The translations under genes and the position numbers were made by a program. A stretch of DNA of 64,000 bases. It comes from Kitasatospora sp. NBC_01246. GTDB lineage: Bacteria; Actinomycetota; Actinomycetes; Streptomycetales; Streptomycetaceae. Below the pieces are notes generated by a model. The model had not been told where the DNA came from and ran no database searches. It saw only the letters and a program-made list of their open reading frames with translations. The stretch covers positions 1,550,001-1,614,000 of the forward strand of contig NZ_CP108484.1 in the NCBI RefSeq assembly GCF_036226505.1, read 5' to 3'. Shown in pieces: positions 33,758-42,354 of the stretch (its first letter is position 1; each line of letters starts with the position of its first letter).

Positions 33758-34693
33758 TCAGCCCGGGAGAGCCGGGTGGGTGGCGGGGTCGTGGGCGGTG
33801 GACTGCCAGGCGCGGGGGGTGAGGCCGTAGGTGGTGCGGAAGACGCGGCTGAAGTGGCTGGTGCTGACGAAGCCCCAGCGGCCGGCGACGGCGGCCACGG
33901 TGGCGGGGCGGGCCGACGGGCGGGCCAGGTCGCGGCGGCACATCTCCAGGCGGCGCCGCTGGATCCAGCGGCCCACGGTGACGCCCTCGTACTGGAAGAG
34001 CTTGTGCAGGTAGCGCACCGAGAAGTGGTGGGCGGCCGCGATCCCCTCCGGGGAGAGCCCGGGGTCGGGGAGCCGGCGCAGGATGTACTCCTTCGTCCGG
34101 GCGATCGTGGCCAGGACCTCCTCGGGCACCGGTCCGGCCGCCCGCCGGCGGTGCTCGTGGGCGAGGACGGTGAGCAGGTCCAGTGCCGTACCGGCGAGCC
34201 GGGCGGCCACCTGCGGCTCCGGTGCGACCCCGGGGCGGGCCAGCCGGTCCAGGTAGGCGGCCACCAGAGCGGCCGTCCCGGTGTCCGAGCGGAAGGCCGT
34301 GCCGGACAGCTCCCGCAGGTCCTCCTCGGCCACTCCGGCCGCTGCCCGGGGCCAGTGGAAGGCCGTGCCGGAGAAGGCCTCCGACACCTCCAGGACGACG
34401 GGGCGGCCGGTCCGGGCGACGGCGAACTCGCCCGGCCGCAGGGGCACCCCGTGACCGTCCAGGAGCAGCGCGGCCGTGCCGTGCCGCGGCAGCACCAGGG
34501 TGATGTGGTCGCCGCGGCCGCACAGCACCACGCTGCGGCCGTGCGCGGCCGGCCACGGACCGGCGACGATCGAGGAGACCCGCAGCGGGCCGAGCCGGTG
34601 GCCGGCGATGCTCGCGGCGAAGGGGACGTGGCCGGACGGGGCGTGGCCGGACGGGACGAGGACGGGGACGGGGACGGGGGCGAGGACGGGCAT
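33758..34693 (-). CDS. AraC-family transcriptional regulator
   Basis: Protein of 311 residues: an N-terminal effector-type half (about residues 30-190) and a C-terminal AraC/XylS DNA-binding domain. The latter shows two helix-turn-helices: LSPEGIAAAHHFSVRYLHKLF and, further on, TVAAVAGRWGFVSTSHFSRVF followed by TYGLTPRAW. The start was set at MPVLAP because AGGAG lies about 5 nt upstream; the frame runs on 5' but is low complexity. Effector unknown. Transcribed away from the pseudogenes, with an esterase gene upstream on the same strand. A second AraC protein at 36288 shares the same layout (paralog). Confidence 0.88.
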   Translation of the reverse strand: MPVLAPVPVPVLVPSGHAPSGHVPFAASIAGHRLGPLRVSSIVAGPWPAAHGRSVVLCGRGDHITLVLPRHGTAALLLDGHGVPLRPGEFAVARTGRPVVLEVSEAFSGTAFHWPRAAAGVAEEDLRELSGTAFRSDTGTAALVAAYLDRLARPGVAPEPQVAARLAGTALDLLTVLAHEHRRRAAGPVPEEVLATIARTKEYILRRLPDPGLSPEGIAAAHHFSVRYLHKLFQYEGVTVGRWIQRRRLEMCRRDLARPSARPATVAAVAGRWGFVSTSHFSRVFRTTYGLTPRAWQSTAHDPATHPALPG

Positions 34694-34906
34694 CGGTACT
34701 CCTGCGACGGCCGCCGGGGTGGTCCCGGGCGGCCGGGTGCTGGCACGGGGTGAGGGAAGGGCGCGGGCGACGCGGCCCGCCCTCCCATCCCAGCCGGTCG
34801 GACAGCGGGTGACCAGGAAGAACAGCAGGAGGAACTGCGCGGTCGCCGGTGCCGCACGAGCCCCCGTCCTGCCCCGCACCGGCACCGGCTGCCAGCAGCG
34901 GCCGGC

Positions 34907-35905
34907 TTACCAGGAGCGGCGGTGCAGGGCGAGGTGGAGGGTGTCCACGGCCTGGATGAGGGCGGAGCGGGCCGAATCGGTGCGGCAGTGCGAGTCGAGC
35001 AGGACGAAGCCGTGCACCACGCCCTGGTAGCGGGTGGCCACCACCGGCACCCCGGCCCGGCGCAGCCGGGCCGCGTAGGCCTCGCCCTCGTCCCGCAGCA
35101 CGTCGGCCTCGGCGGTGATCACCAGCGCCGGTGGGAGCCCGGCGAGTTCCTCCAGTCCGGCGCGCAGCGGGGCCGCCAGGGACTGCGCCCGGCCGGCCGG
35201 GTCGGGCAGGTAGGCGTCCCAGAACCGGCGCATGTCCGCCCGGTGGAGGAAGTACCCGTCGGCGAAGGCACGGTAGGAGGGGGTGTCGAAGTCCGCGTCG
35301 GTCACCGGGCAGATCAGCACCTGGTGGAGCAGCTCGGGGCCGCCGCGCCGGCGCAGGAGCAGGGTGAGCGCCGCGACCAGGTTGGCGCCCGCGGAGTCGC
35401 CGGCGGCGGCGATCCGGCTCCCGTCCAGCCCGATCTCGTGGCCGTGCGCGGCGATCCAGCGGGCGACGGCGTAGCACTGCTCGACGGCGACCGGGAACCG
35501 CTCGGCGGGCGGGCGCCCGTAGTCGACGAGGACCACGGCGGCGTCCGCGCCCACGGCGAACTCCCGCAGCAGGTGGCGGTAGCTGTCGGCGTCGCCCAGC
35601 ACCCAGCCGAGGCCGTGCAGGAAGAGGACCACCGGGGTCGGCCGGGCGGCGTCGACCGGGCGGATCACCTGGATCCGGACGTGACCGGCCGGTGTCGGCA
35701 GCGCCAGCCGGGTGGCGACGGTGTCCCGGTGGCCGTCCGACGGGTGGGGCCCGGCCAGGAAGGCGAGGTCGAGGGGCTCCGGCGCGCTCCCGCCGGGCGG
35801 CGCCGCCGTCCGAACGCGGCGGGCGTGGGCGCGGGCGGCCAGGAAGTCCTGGAGGCCGTCGTCCAGGATCGGGCCCGGGGCCTCGGGGGTGGTGCTCTCG
35901 GACAC
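34907..35905 (-). CDS. HSL-family alpha/beta hydrolase (esterase/lipase)
   Basis: Protein of 332 residues of the hormone-sensitive lipase type. The oxyanion motif is FLHGLGWVLGD (HGGGW in most members, here HGLGW). The nucleophile elbow is GDSAGANLVAAL, the acid is in ITAEADVLRDEG and the base in GVVHGFV. It probably hydrolyses short acyl esters in the cytoplasm; there is no signal peptide. GTG start chosen with AGGAG 10 nt upstream. It stands between two AraC regulators on the same strand; one of them may regulate it. No link to either biosynthetic cluster can be shown. Confidence 0.88.
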   Translation of the reverse strand: MSESTTPEAPGPILDDGLQDFLAARAHARRVRTAAPPGGSAPEPLDLAFLAGPHPSDGHRDTVATRLALPTPAGHVRIQVIRPVDAARPTPVVLFLHGLGWVLGDADSYRHLLREFAVGADAAVVLVDYGRPPAERFPVAVEQCYAVARWIAAHGHEIGLDGSRIAAAGDSAGANLVAALTLLLRRRGGPELLHQVLICPVTDADFDTPSYRAFADGYFLHRADMRRFWDAYLPDPAGRAQSLAAPLRAGLEELAGLPPALVITAEADVLRDEGEAYAARLRRAGVPVVATRYQGVVHGFVLLDSHCRTDSARSALIQAVDTLHLALHRRSW

Positions 35906-36071
35906 TGGTGTGCTGCTCCTGGCGTAGCGGCCGGGTCGGACCGGCTTCCGCGGGTGGGCGTGGCCCCGCCCGGTGGTCGTGGGCTCGCCCGGCGCCGCGG
36001 CGTGCGGCGTGCCGGCGCCGCGGGTCCGGGCACGGCGGCGAGCCGGGGGTACTGCCACCGTGCCCGGAGAG

Positions 36072-36107
36072 CGTGCCGGCCGGGGCCCGGGGCGCCCGGC
36101 CGGCACG
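36072..36107 (-). terminator. 13-bp hairpin between AraC and esterase genes
   Basis: Arms 36072-36084 and 36095-36107 are exact reverse complements with a 10-nt loop. It lies downstream of the minus-strand AraC gene ending at 36288 and upstream of the esterase start, so it probably terminates the AraC transcript. Confidence 0.55.
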
Positions 36108-36164
36108 TCGTCACCTTAGGGACCGGCCGGGCCCGGGACCATACCCGGAGCGCACCGGAAGCCG

Positions 36165-36304
36165 CCGCTCCGTGCACGGCGGTCGGCCGGTCCCGCGCGC
36201 CGCTCCGTGCACGGTGGTCAGCCGGTCCCGCGCGCCGCTCCGTGCACGGTGGTCAGCCGGTCCCGCGCGCCGCTCCGTGCACGGCGGTCAGCCGGCCGTG
36301 CGCG
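36165..36304. repeat. Four tandem 35-bp repeats, each with a 10-bp palindrome
   Basis: Units start at 36165, 36200, 36235 and 36270, exactly 35 bp apart. Units 2 and 3 are identical, unit 1 differs at two positions and unit 4 diverges at its end. Each holds the perfect palindrome ccgtgcacgg. Unit 4 contains the stop codon of the AraC gene at 36288. It sits 260-400 bp upstream of the esterase start. The rest of 35906-36287 has a hairpin and no gene. Confidence 0.9.
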
Positions 36305-37265
36305 CCTCTTCCGTACATCGCGCCCGCCACTCGCGCGGGGACGTCCCGTACGCGGCCCGGAAGGCCCGGCTGAAGTGCGCGGGGTTGACGAACCCCCAGC
36401 GCTGGGCGACCGCCGAGACGGTCGGCGCGCTGCGGCTGCGCCGGCCGAGCTCCCGGGCGCACTCCTCCAGCCGGCGCCGCTGGATCAGCCGGCCCACCGT
36501 CACGCCTTCGTTCTCGAAGAGCCGGTGCAGGTAGCGCACCGAGATGCGGTGGGCGTCGGCGATGCCCTGCGGGGTCAGCCCCGGATCGCCGAGGTGGCGG
36601 TCGATGTGGGCGCGGACCAGCCGGACGAGGTGGGCGCCGGCCTCGTCGGGGCCGGCGGCCGGGCGCCCCGCCAGCTCGCCGACCAGGGTGAGGAACAGGT
36701 CGGCGACACTGCCCGCCAGGAGGTCCCCGACGGCGGACGGGTAGCTGGGCGCGGCGTCGGCGAGGGTGTCGAGGAAGGGCAGCAGGACCGCCCCGAGGCT
36801 CTCCCGCGAGGTGACGGCCCGCCCGGTCACCCGGCGGATGTCGGCCTCCGGCACACCGAGCAGCCGGTGCGGCAGGTGGAACACGTGGGAGCGGAAGCGC
36901 TGCGGGTAGTCGACCGAGTAGGGGCGCGCGGTGTCGTACAGCACGAGGTCGCCGGGCGCGACCTCGGCCCGGCGGCCGTCCTGGGTCAGCACGGCGTGGC
37001 CGGACACCTGGACGCCCACCGCCACCTGCGCCTCCGCCCCGGCCGAGCGCGCGATCAGGCCCGGCGTCCGGGACAGCCGGGTGGCGTCCGCCTCCAGCGT
37101 GGACACCCGCAGGCTGCCCAGCCGGTGCGACTCCAGCCGGCCGTCGAACGGGCCGTCGGCGAGCGGCACCACCTCCACCGGCGCCAGCGCGTACGAGACC
37201 GCCCGGCCCCAGTGCCCCGCCTTCTCCCCGTCCGGCACCGCGGCGGTTGTGACCCGCAGGTTCAC
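36288..37265 (-). CDS. AraC-family transcriptional regulator with cupin-like sensor half
   Basis: Protein of 325 residues. The N-terminal half (VSGHAVLTQDGRRAEVAPGD, LVLYDTARPYSV) is the AraC-binding-like domain of the AraC/XylS regulators of aromatic or other catabolic genes. The C-terminal half has LTPQGIADAHRISVRYLHRLF and TVSAVAQRWGFVNPAHFSRAF, followed by AYGTSPREW, the paired helix-turn-helices. It resembles the regulator at 33758-34693 closely through the DNA-binding half, so the two are paralogs. Effector unknown. Its last codons lie within a 35-bp tandem repeat. Upstream is an approximately 400-bp intergenic space. Confidence 0.9.
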   Translation of the reverse strand: MNLRVTTAAVPDGEKAGHWGRAVSYALAPVEVVPLADGPFDGRLESHRLGSLRVSTLEADATRLSRTPGLIARSAGAEAQVAVGVQVSGHAVLTQDGRRAEVAPGDLVLYDTARPYSVDYPQRFRSHVFHLPHRLLGVPEADIRRVTGRAVTSRESLGAVLLPFLDTLADAAPSYPSAVGDLLAGSVADLFLTLVGELAGRPAAGPDEAGAHLVRLVRAHIDRHLGDPGLTPQGIADAHRISVRYLHRLFENEGVTVGRLIQRRRLEECARELGRRSRSAPTVSAVAQRWGFVNPAHFSRAFRAAYGTSPREWRARCTEEARTAG

Positions 37266-37556
37266 CTGGCTGCCCCTCTCTGTCGGCGTTCACGGCCGAA
37301 GCCCCGCACGTCCAGCCTGCGGCAGGGAGCGGATGAGTGCCTAGGTCGTCTGACTGTCGTTCTGACGAGCCGGGGCGGCCGGGCGCGCTGGGGCGCGGCT
37401 CCCCCGGGCCGGCGACCCTCCCGGCGGGGTCGGCCGTTCGTTCCGTCCGCGCCGGGGCGCGGCACCCGGCGGGCCTGGGTCGTCGGGCGGCGACCCGTCG
37501 CCGGGCAGGGTCAAGGCTAACCGGCCGTCAGCCGTGCTCGCGCCCGCCCGGCAACG

Positions 37557-37604
37557 CCCGCACGCCCCGGACCTGCGCCGATGCGCAGGTCCGGGGCGTG
37601 CGGG
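37557..37604 (-). terminator. Perfect 22-bp hairpin
   Basis: Arms 37557-37578 and 37583-37604 are exact reverse complements with a CGAT loop, about 70 bp beyond the stop of the minus-strand hydrolase at 37676. A probable terminator. Three direct copies of ggatcaggcgtc/c (about 37649-37683) run through the hydrolase stop codon. The remainder of 37266-37675 holds no gene. Confidence 0.8.
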
Positions 37605-37675
37605 GGCCGCGGGGGTGGTGGGTGGCCGCCGGGGCGGGCCACCCCACCGGATCAGGCGTCGGATCAGGCGTCGGA

Positions 37676-38497
37676 TCAGGCGCCGAGGAACTCCAGCAGG
37701 TCCTTGGTGAACGCGGCCTCGTAGGCGCCGACCAGACCGTGCGGGGCGCCCGGGTAGACCTTGAGGACGCCCTGGGAGAGCAGCTCGACGCTCTTCTCGG
37801 CGGAGGCGGCGATCGGCACGATCTGGTCGTCGTCGCCGTGGGCGACCAGGACCGGGATGTCGATCTTCTTGAGGTCCTCGGTGAAGTCGGTCTCCGAGAA
37901 CGCCTCGACGCAGTCGAGGGCGCCCTTGAGGCCGGCCTGCATGCCCTGCAGCCAGAACTCGCGGCGCTTGCCCTCGGAGACCTCGGCGCCCGGCCGGTTG
38001 AAGCCGAAGAAGGCCTCGCTGAGGTCGTAGTAGAACTGCGAGCGGTCGGTCGCGACGCCGGCCCGGATGCCGTCGAAGGCCTCGATCGGGGTGCCCTCGG
38101 GGTTGTCCTCGGTGCGCAGCATCAGCGGGGGCACGGCGCCGAGCAGGACGGCCTTGCGCACCCGGTCGCTGCCGTGCCGGCCGAGGTAGCGGGCGACCTC
38201 GCCGCCGCCGGTGGAGTGGCCGACCAGGACGGCCTCGGTGAGGTCGAGCCGCTCCATCAGCTCGGCCAGGTCGTCCGCGTACCGGTCCATGTGGTTGCCG
38301 TCCCAGGTCTGCTCGGACCGGCCGTGCCCGCGCCGGTCGTGGGCGACGACCCGGTAGCCGGCCTCGGCGACGGCGACGGCGAGGCCGTCCCAGGCGTCGG
38401 CGTTCAGCGGCCAGCCGTGCGAGAGGACGACGGGGCGACCGGTGCCCCAGTCCTTGTAGAACTTCTGCGAGCCGTCGGAGAGCGTGATGGTGGGCAT
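37676..38497 (-). CDS. Alpha/beta hydrolase, non-haem chloroperoxidase/arylesterase type
   Basis: Protein of 273 residues, the standard length of this family. It begins [17 protein letters not shown]; other marks are [30 protein letters not shown], the nucleophile elbow [13 protein letters not shown] (Ser95), [11 protein letters not shown] and the catalytic His in GAPHGL. Members hydrolyse esters and show promiscuous perhydrolase/bromination activity; the natural substrate is usually unknown. The start at MPTITL has AAAGG upstream. The frame continues 5' but without family similarity. It stands alone between two intergenic spaces and looks like a core-genome gene, not part of a biosynthetic operon. 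Confidence 0.92.
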   Translation of the reverse strand: MPTITLSDGSQKFYKDWGTGRPVVLSHGWPLNADAWDGLAVAVAEAGYRVVAHDRRGHGRSEQTWDGNHMDRYADDLAELMERLDLTEAVLVGHSTGGGEVARYLGRHGSDRVRKAVLLGAVPPLMLRTEDNPEGTPIEAFDGIRAGVATDRSQFYYDLSEAFFGFNRPGAEVSEGKRREFWLQGMQAGLKGALDCVEAFSETDFTEDLKKIDIPVLVAHGDDDQIVPIAASAEKSVELLSQGVLKVYPGAPHGLVGAYEAAFTKDLLEFLGA

Positions 38498-38802
38498 GAG
38501 GCGCCTTTCTGAAGGGGTGTCACGGCCGGGCCGGAGAGCCCGGACCGGAGAGCCCGGGCCGGGGGCGGCCACGGGGTCGGCCGGGCCTCCGTGCGGAACA
38601 CCGGGAACGCTAGGGCGCCGTCGGGCCGAGCGGTGCTCCCTCCCTGCACAGCCCTTGCCCACGCGCGCACCGCCCGTCTCCCCGACCACCCGGGGCGGCT
38701 CCGGGCCGATCCGAGACCGCCCGGCCGGTCTCCGCATACCGGACAGTCAACTACCGCATCGAACACGGCCTTTCACGTCAACGGACCATCCGTCCAGGGC
38801 TA

Positions 38803-38831
38803 TTGACTAAGAATCCAACAGTGGCGATTCT
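38803..38831 (+). promoter_or_regulatory. Candidate promoter for secreted hydrolase gene
   Basis: TTGACT at 38803-38808, 17-bp spacer, then GATTCT at 38826-38831, in the most AT-rich part of the window, about 115 bp before the hydrolase ATG. A short inverted repeat gcgat/atcgc (38824-38837) overlaps the -10 box and could bind a repressor. The rest of the 38498-38946 gap shows no gene. Confidence 0.45.
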
Positions 38832-38946
38832 CATCGCACCGAGTACGCGGGACATGACAGTCGCCCGGCGCGAAACAATCAAACACCCCGCGCCGGCGGG
38901 TCGTTCGTCCCCGTCGTCCCTGCATCGACGACACGAATGGTGACCG

Positions 38947-41022
38947 ATGAAACCCCCACAGCCCCGCCCTCATCCGCACCGCAGGCGCAGAATCGTCACG
39001 GCCCTGGCCTCGCTCCTCACCCTCTTCTCCCTGCTGTTCGCGGCCCCCGCGCCGGGGGCCTCGGGCGGGACGGGCTGGTGGAACCCGGTCGCCCGGCCCG
39101 CGCCGGACTCGCAGATCGGCGTCACCGGTGAGCCGTTCCGCGGGACCGACGCCCAGGGCAAGGTCCGCGGCTTCGTCGACGCGCACGACCACCTGATGTC
39201 CAACGAGGCGTTCGGCGGCCGTCTCCTGTGCGGGAAGACGTTCTCCGAGGCCGGGATCGCGGACGCGCTCAAGGACTGTCCCGAGCACTACCCCGACGGC
39301 TCGCTGGCGGTCTTCGACATGATCACCAAGGGTGGCGACGGCAAGCACGACCCGGTCGGCTGGCCCACCTTCAAGGACTGGCCGGCCCACGACTCGCTGA
39401 CCCACGAGCAGAACTACTACGCCTGGGTCGAGCGGGCCTGGCGCGGCGGCCAGCGGGTGCTGGTCGACGACCTGGTCACCAACGGGGTGATCTGCTCGGT
39501 CTACTTCTTCAAGGACCGCGGCTGCGACGAGATGGACTCCATCCGCCTCCAGGCGCAGAAGACGTACGACCTGCAGGCCTACATCGACCGGATGTACGGC
39601 GGGACGGGCAAGGGCTGGTTCCGGATCGTCACCGACAGCGCGCAGGCCCGCCAGGTCGTCGCGCAGGGCAAGCTCGCCGTCGTGCTCGGCGTGGAGACCT
39701 CCGAGCCGTTCGGCTGCAAGCAGATCCTGGACGTCGCCCAGTGCGGCAAGGCCGACATCGACCGCGGCCTGGACGAGCTGTACGGCCTGGGCGTGCGCAG
39801 CATGTTCCTGTGCCACAAGTTCGACAACGCGCTGTGCGGGGTCCGCTTCGACGAGGGCGCCCTCGGCACGGCGATCAACGCCGGCCAGTTCCTGTCCACC
39901 GGCACCTTCTGGACCACCGAGCAGTGCGCCGGGCCGCAGCACGACAACCCCATCGGCCTCGCCGCGGCACCGGAGGCCGAGAAGCTGCTGCCGCCGGGGG
40001 TGACCGTGCCGGCGTACGCGGCGGGCGCCCAGTGCAACTCCCGCGGCCTCACCGACCTCGGTGAGTACGCCGTGCGCGGGATGATGCAGCGCAAGATGAT
40101 GCTGGAAGTCGACCACATGAGCGTCAAGGCGGCCGACCGCGCCTTCGACATCCTGGAGTCCGCGTCCTACCCGGGCGTGATCTCCTCGCACAGCTGGATG
40201 GACCTCGACTGGACCGAGCGCGTCTACAAGCTCGGCGGCTTCGTCGCCCAGTACATGAACGGCGCCGAGGCGTTCAGCGCGGAGGCGAAGCGCACTGACG
40301 CGCTGCGCGACAAGTACGGGGTGGGCTACGGCTACGGCACCGACATGAACGGCCTCGGCGGCTGGCCCGCGCCGCCCGGCGCGAACGCCCCGCACCCGGT
40401 CCAGTACCCGTTCCGCACCACCGACGGCGGCTCGCTCGTCGACCGGCAGACCACCGGCGAGCGGACCTGGGACTACAACATGGACGGCGCCGCGCACTAC
40501 GGCCTCGTCCCGGACTGGCTGGAGGAGATCCGGCTGGTCGGCGGGCAGGGCGTGGTGGACGACCTGTTCCGGGGCGCCGAGTCCTACCTGACCACCTGGG
40601 GCAGCACCGAACAGCACCGGGCCGGCACCAACCTGGCCGCCGGCGCCCCGGCCACGGCCGCGTCCACCGAATGGAACCCGTTCGTCAGCTACGCGGCCGG
40701 CCGGGCCGTGGACGGCGACGGCGGCACCCGCTGGGCCAGCGACTGGAACGACGACCAGTGGCTGCGGCTCGACCTCGGGTCCACCACCCTGGTCGGACGC
40801 GTCACGCTGGACTGGGAACGCGCCTACGGGAAGGCGTACCGCATCGAGGTGTCCACCGACGGGGCCACCTGGAAGTCGGTGTGGTCCACCACCACGGGGG
40901 CGGGCGGGCTGGAGACCGCGCGGTTCACCGGCGTCCCGGCCCGGTACGTCCGCGTCCACGGGGTCCAGCGCGGCACCAGCTGGGGCTACTCGCTCCACGA
41001 GGTCGGGGTCTACAGCACCTGA
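38947..41022 (+). CDS. Secreted metallohydrolase-like protein with C-terminal F5/8 discoidin domain
   Basis: Protein of 691 residues with a signal peptide: RRRR then a hydrophobic stretch TALASLLTLFSLLFAAPAPG (about 18-38). The main domain starts near FVDAHDHLMSNEAFG, whose HxH (H80, H82) is the metal motif of amidohydrolase or membrane-dipeptidase-like enzymes. A later EVDHMSV and ISSHSWMDLDW offer further metal ligands. The last 135 residues (TNLAAGAPATAAS to HEVGVYST) form an F5/8 type C (discoidin/CBM32) domain with DGDGGTRWASDW and LRLDLGS, used to bind cell-surface or polymer glycans. Inference: an extracellular hydrolase anchored to carbohydrate. Substrate unknown. Monocistronic, followed by a bidirectional hairpin. 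Confidence 0.85.
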   Translation: MKPPQPRPHPHRRRRIVTALASLLTLFSLLFAAPAPGASGGTGWWNPVARPAPDSQIGVTGEPFRGTDAQGKVRGFVDAHDHLMSNEAFGGRLLCGKTFSEAGIADALKDCPEHYPDGSLAVFDMITKGGDGKHDPVGWPTFKDWPAHDSLTHEQNYYAWVERAWRGGQRVLVDDLVTNGVICSVYFFKDRGCDEMDSIRLQAQKTYDLQAYIDRMYGGTGKGWFRIVTDSAQARQVVAQGKLAVVLGVETSEPFGCKQILDVAQCGKADIDRGLDELYGLGVRSMFLCHKFDNALCGVRFDEGALGTAINAGQFLSTGTFWTTEQCAGPQHDNPIGLAAAPEAEKLLPPGVTVPAYAAGAQCNSRGLTDLGEYAVRGMMQRKMMLEVDHMSVKAADRAFDILESASYPGVISSHSWMDLDWTERVYKLGGFVAQYMNGAEAFSAEAKRTDALRDKYGVGYGYGTDMNGLGGWPAPPGANAPHPVQYPFRTTDGGSLVDRQTTGERTWDYNMDGAAHYGLVPDWLEEIRLVGGQGVVDDLFRGAESYLTTWGSTEQHRAGTNLAAGAPATAASTEWNPFVSYAAGRAVDGDGGTRWASDWNDDQWLRLDLGSTTLVGRVTLDWERAYGKAYRIEVSTDGATWKSVWSTTTGAGGLETARFTGVPARYVRVHGVQRGTSWGYSLHEVGVYST

Positions 41023-41043
41023 CGGACTGCGCGGGCACGGCTT

Positions 41044-41073
41044 CGCGGCCCCGGGCGACCGCCCGGGGCCGCG
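41044..41073. terminator. 13-bp bidirectional hairpin between convergent genes
   Basis: Arms 41044-41056 and 41061-41073 are exact reverse complements with a GACC loop. It lies in the 66-bp space between the stops of the convergent secreted hydrolase and AraC/GyrI regulator genes and can serve both. Confidence 0.75.
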
Positions 41074-41088
41074 GGGCGTGCGCGGCGC

Positions 41089-41958
41089 TCAGTTCCGGCG
41101 GGTGTGCGGCATCAGGTAGACGTCCACGGCGACCTGGCGCTCGGGGTGCGCCGAGGGGAACGAGGAGAACTCCAGGTAGTACGGCAGCGGCGGGCGCTCG
41201 GTGCGCTGCATCCCCTTGGTGGCGGCGCTGACCGCCAGGTGCATGTAGGTGAACGGGATCAGCTCGGGCGGTCCGACGTGACGCATCGCCAATCCTGTTG
41301 AAGCGGGAACGACTTGGACACCCATCCCGTCCCGGGTCTGCGGGTCGAAGCGGTCCGAGACCGGGACGCAGATGTCGTGCCGGGTCCGGGCGCCGATGAA
41401 GAAGTCCGGGTCGTCGTAGGAGACGCCCAACGCCTTGGAGCGGGCCGGGCAGTGGCCGTGGGTGGTGAGCCAGCCGCGCAGCCGCTCCCAGGCGGTGTCG
41501 GCGCTGTCGATCGGTCCGAGGTGGGAGTAGAACGCGACCCGGCGCTGCGGGATCGCGGCCGGCCGGATGTCCGAACCGGCCGCACCGGCGGTCGGCCAGG
41601 CGGTGTTCTGCGGGTTGGTGCGCAGGTCGGTGGGACATATCCCGTACGCGGACCGGAACGCGCGGGTGAAGGCCGCGTGCGAGTTGTAGCCGGCGCTGAC
41701 CGCGATGTCGATGATGGTGCGGTCCCCGTAGACCAGCCGGTAGGCCGCCAGGGAGAGCCGGAGCCTGCGGACGTAGCGGTGGATCGGCTCGCCGACCTGG
41801 TGCCGGAAGACCCGGCGCAGGTAGTCGGGCGAGGTGTTGGTGGCCATCGCCAGCTCCTCCAGCGAGACGGCGGCCTCACCGTCCCTGACCTGGGCCACGA
41901 TGTGGGGGATGGCCCGGCGCAGACGCTCGTCGTGGCTGCTCAGCGTGTCGATCTTCAT
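41089..41958 (-). CDS. AraC-family regulator with GyrI-like effector domain (Rob/SoxS-type fusion)
   Basis: Protein of 289 residues with the opposite order to the other AraC proteins here: DNA-binding domain first. It shows VSLEELAMATNTSPDYLRRVF and IIDIAVSAGYNSHAAFTRAF followed by YGICPTDLR (about residues 1-115). A GyrI-like ligand-binding domain follows, with GVSYDDPDFFIGARTRHDICVPV and VAVDVYLMP at the end. Such fusions sense amphipathic or cationic small molecules and control efflux or stress genes. Start at MKIDTL is the first ATG with the right N-terminal context; no strong ribosome site. A stand-alone GyrI-like gene is upstream on the same strand. A link to resistance against a cluster product is possible but not shown. 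Confidence 0.88.
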   Translation of the reverse strand: MKIDTLSSHDERLRRAIPHIVAQVRDGEAAVSLEELAMATNTSPDYLRRVFRHQVGEPIHRYVRRLRLSLAAYRLVYGDRTIIDIAVSAGYNSHAAFTRAFRSAYGICPTDLRTNPQNTAWPTAGAAGSDIRPAAIPQRRVAFYSHLGPIDSADTAWERLRGWLTTHGHCPARSKALGVSYDDPDFFIGARTRHDICVPVSDRFDPQTRDGMGVQVVPASTGLAMRHVGPPELIPFTYMHLAVSAATKGMQRTERPPLPYYLEFSSFPSAHPERQVAVDVYLMPHTRRN

Positions 41959-42354
41959 AGCAGACTGAAGCCCTCCGCTTCTCGGGTCCCTCGGGCGGGG
42001 TCCGACGGGCGACCGGAGCCGAGCCCGGGCCTGTTGGAGCCGACGCCTGACCGACCGATGGCATGACAATCGATCGCACCTCAATGCCTACCTGCGCGGT
42101 CACCCCCCGTGCGCGCCAGGGTCAGACGTCCAGATCCACCTCGCCCCGTGGCATGTCCGGTGGACGGACGCCGCCCTGACAGCGGCTCCCGGGGACGGGC
42201 GAAGACGGGCCCCGACGGGCACCTGGCCCTGACGGGGATTCTCACGATGCTAGGGGGGGCGTCCATGGCTGTCCAGCGGGCCGCAGCCGGTGCACGGAGG
42301 TGCGCCACGGCGGCCACGGGAGGTCAGGGGTCCGTACCCGGGTGTGCCGACGCC
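41959..42354. other. Non-coding interval upstream of AraC/GyrI regulator
   Basis: 396 bp between the AraC/GyrI regulator start and the GyrI-like gene stop, both on the minus strand. It must hold the regulator promoter. I see no convincing promoter boxes, RNA structure or small gene. Confidence 0.5.

Noticed and set aside
36165..36304. CRISPR array
   Set aside because: The units are directly adjacent with no unique spacers and there are no cas genes.
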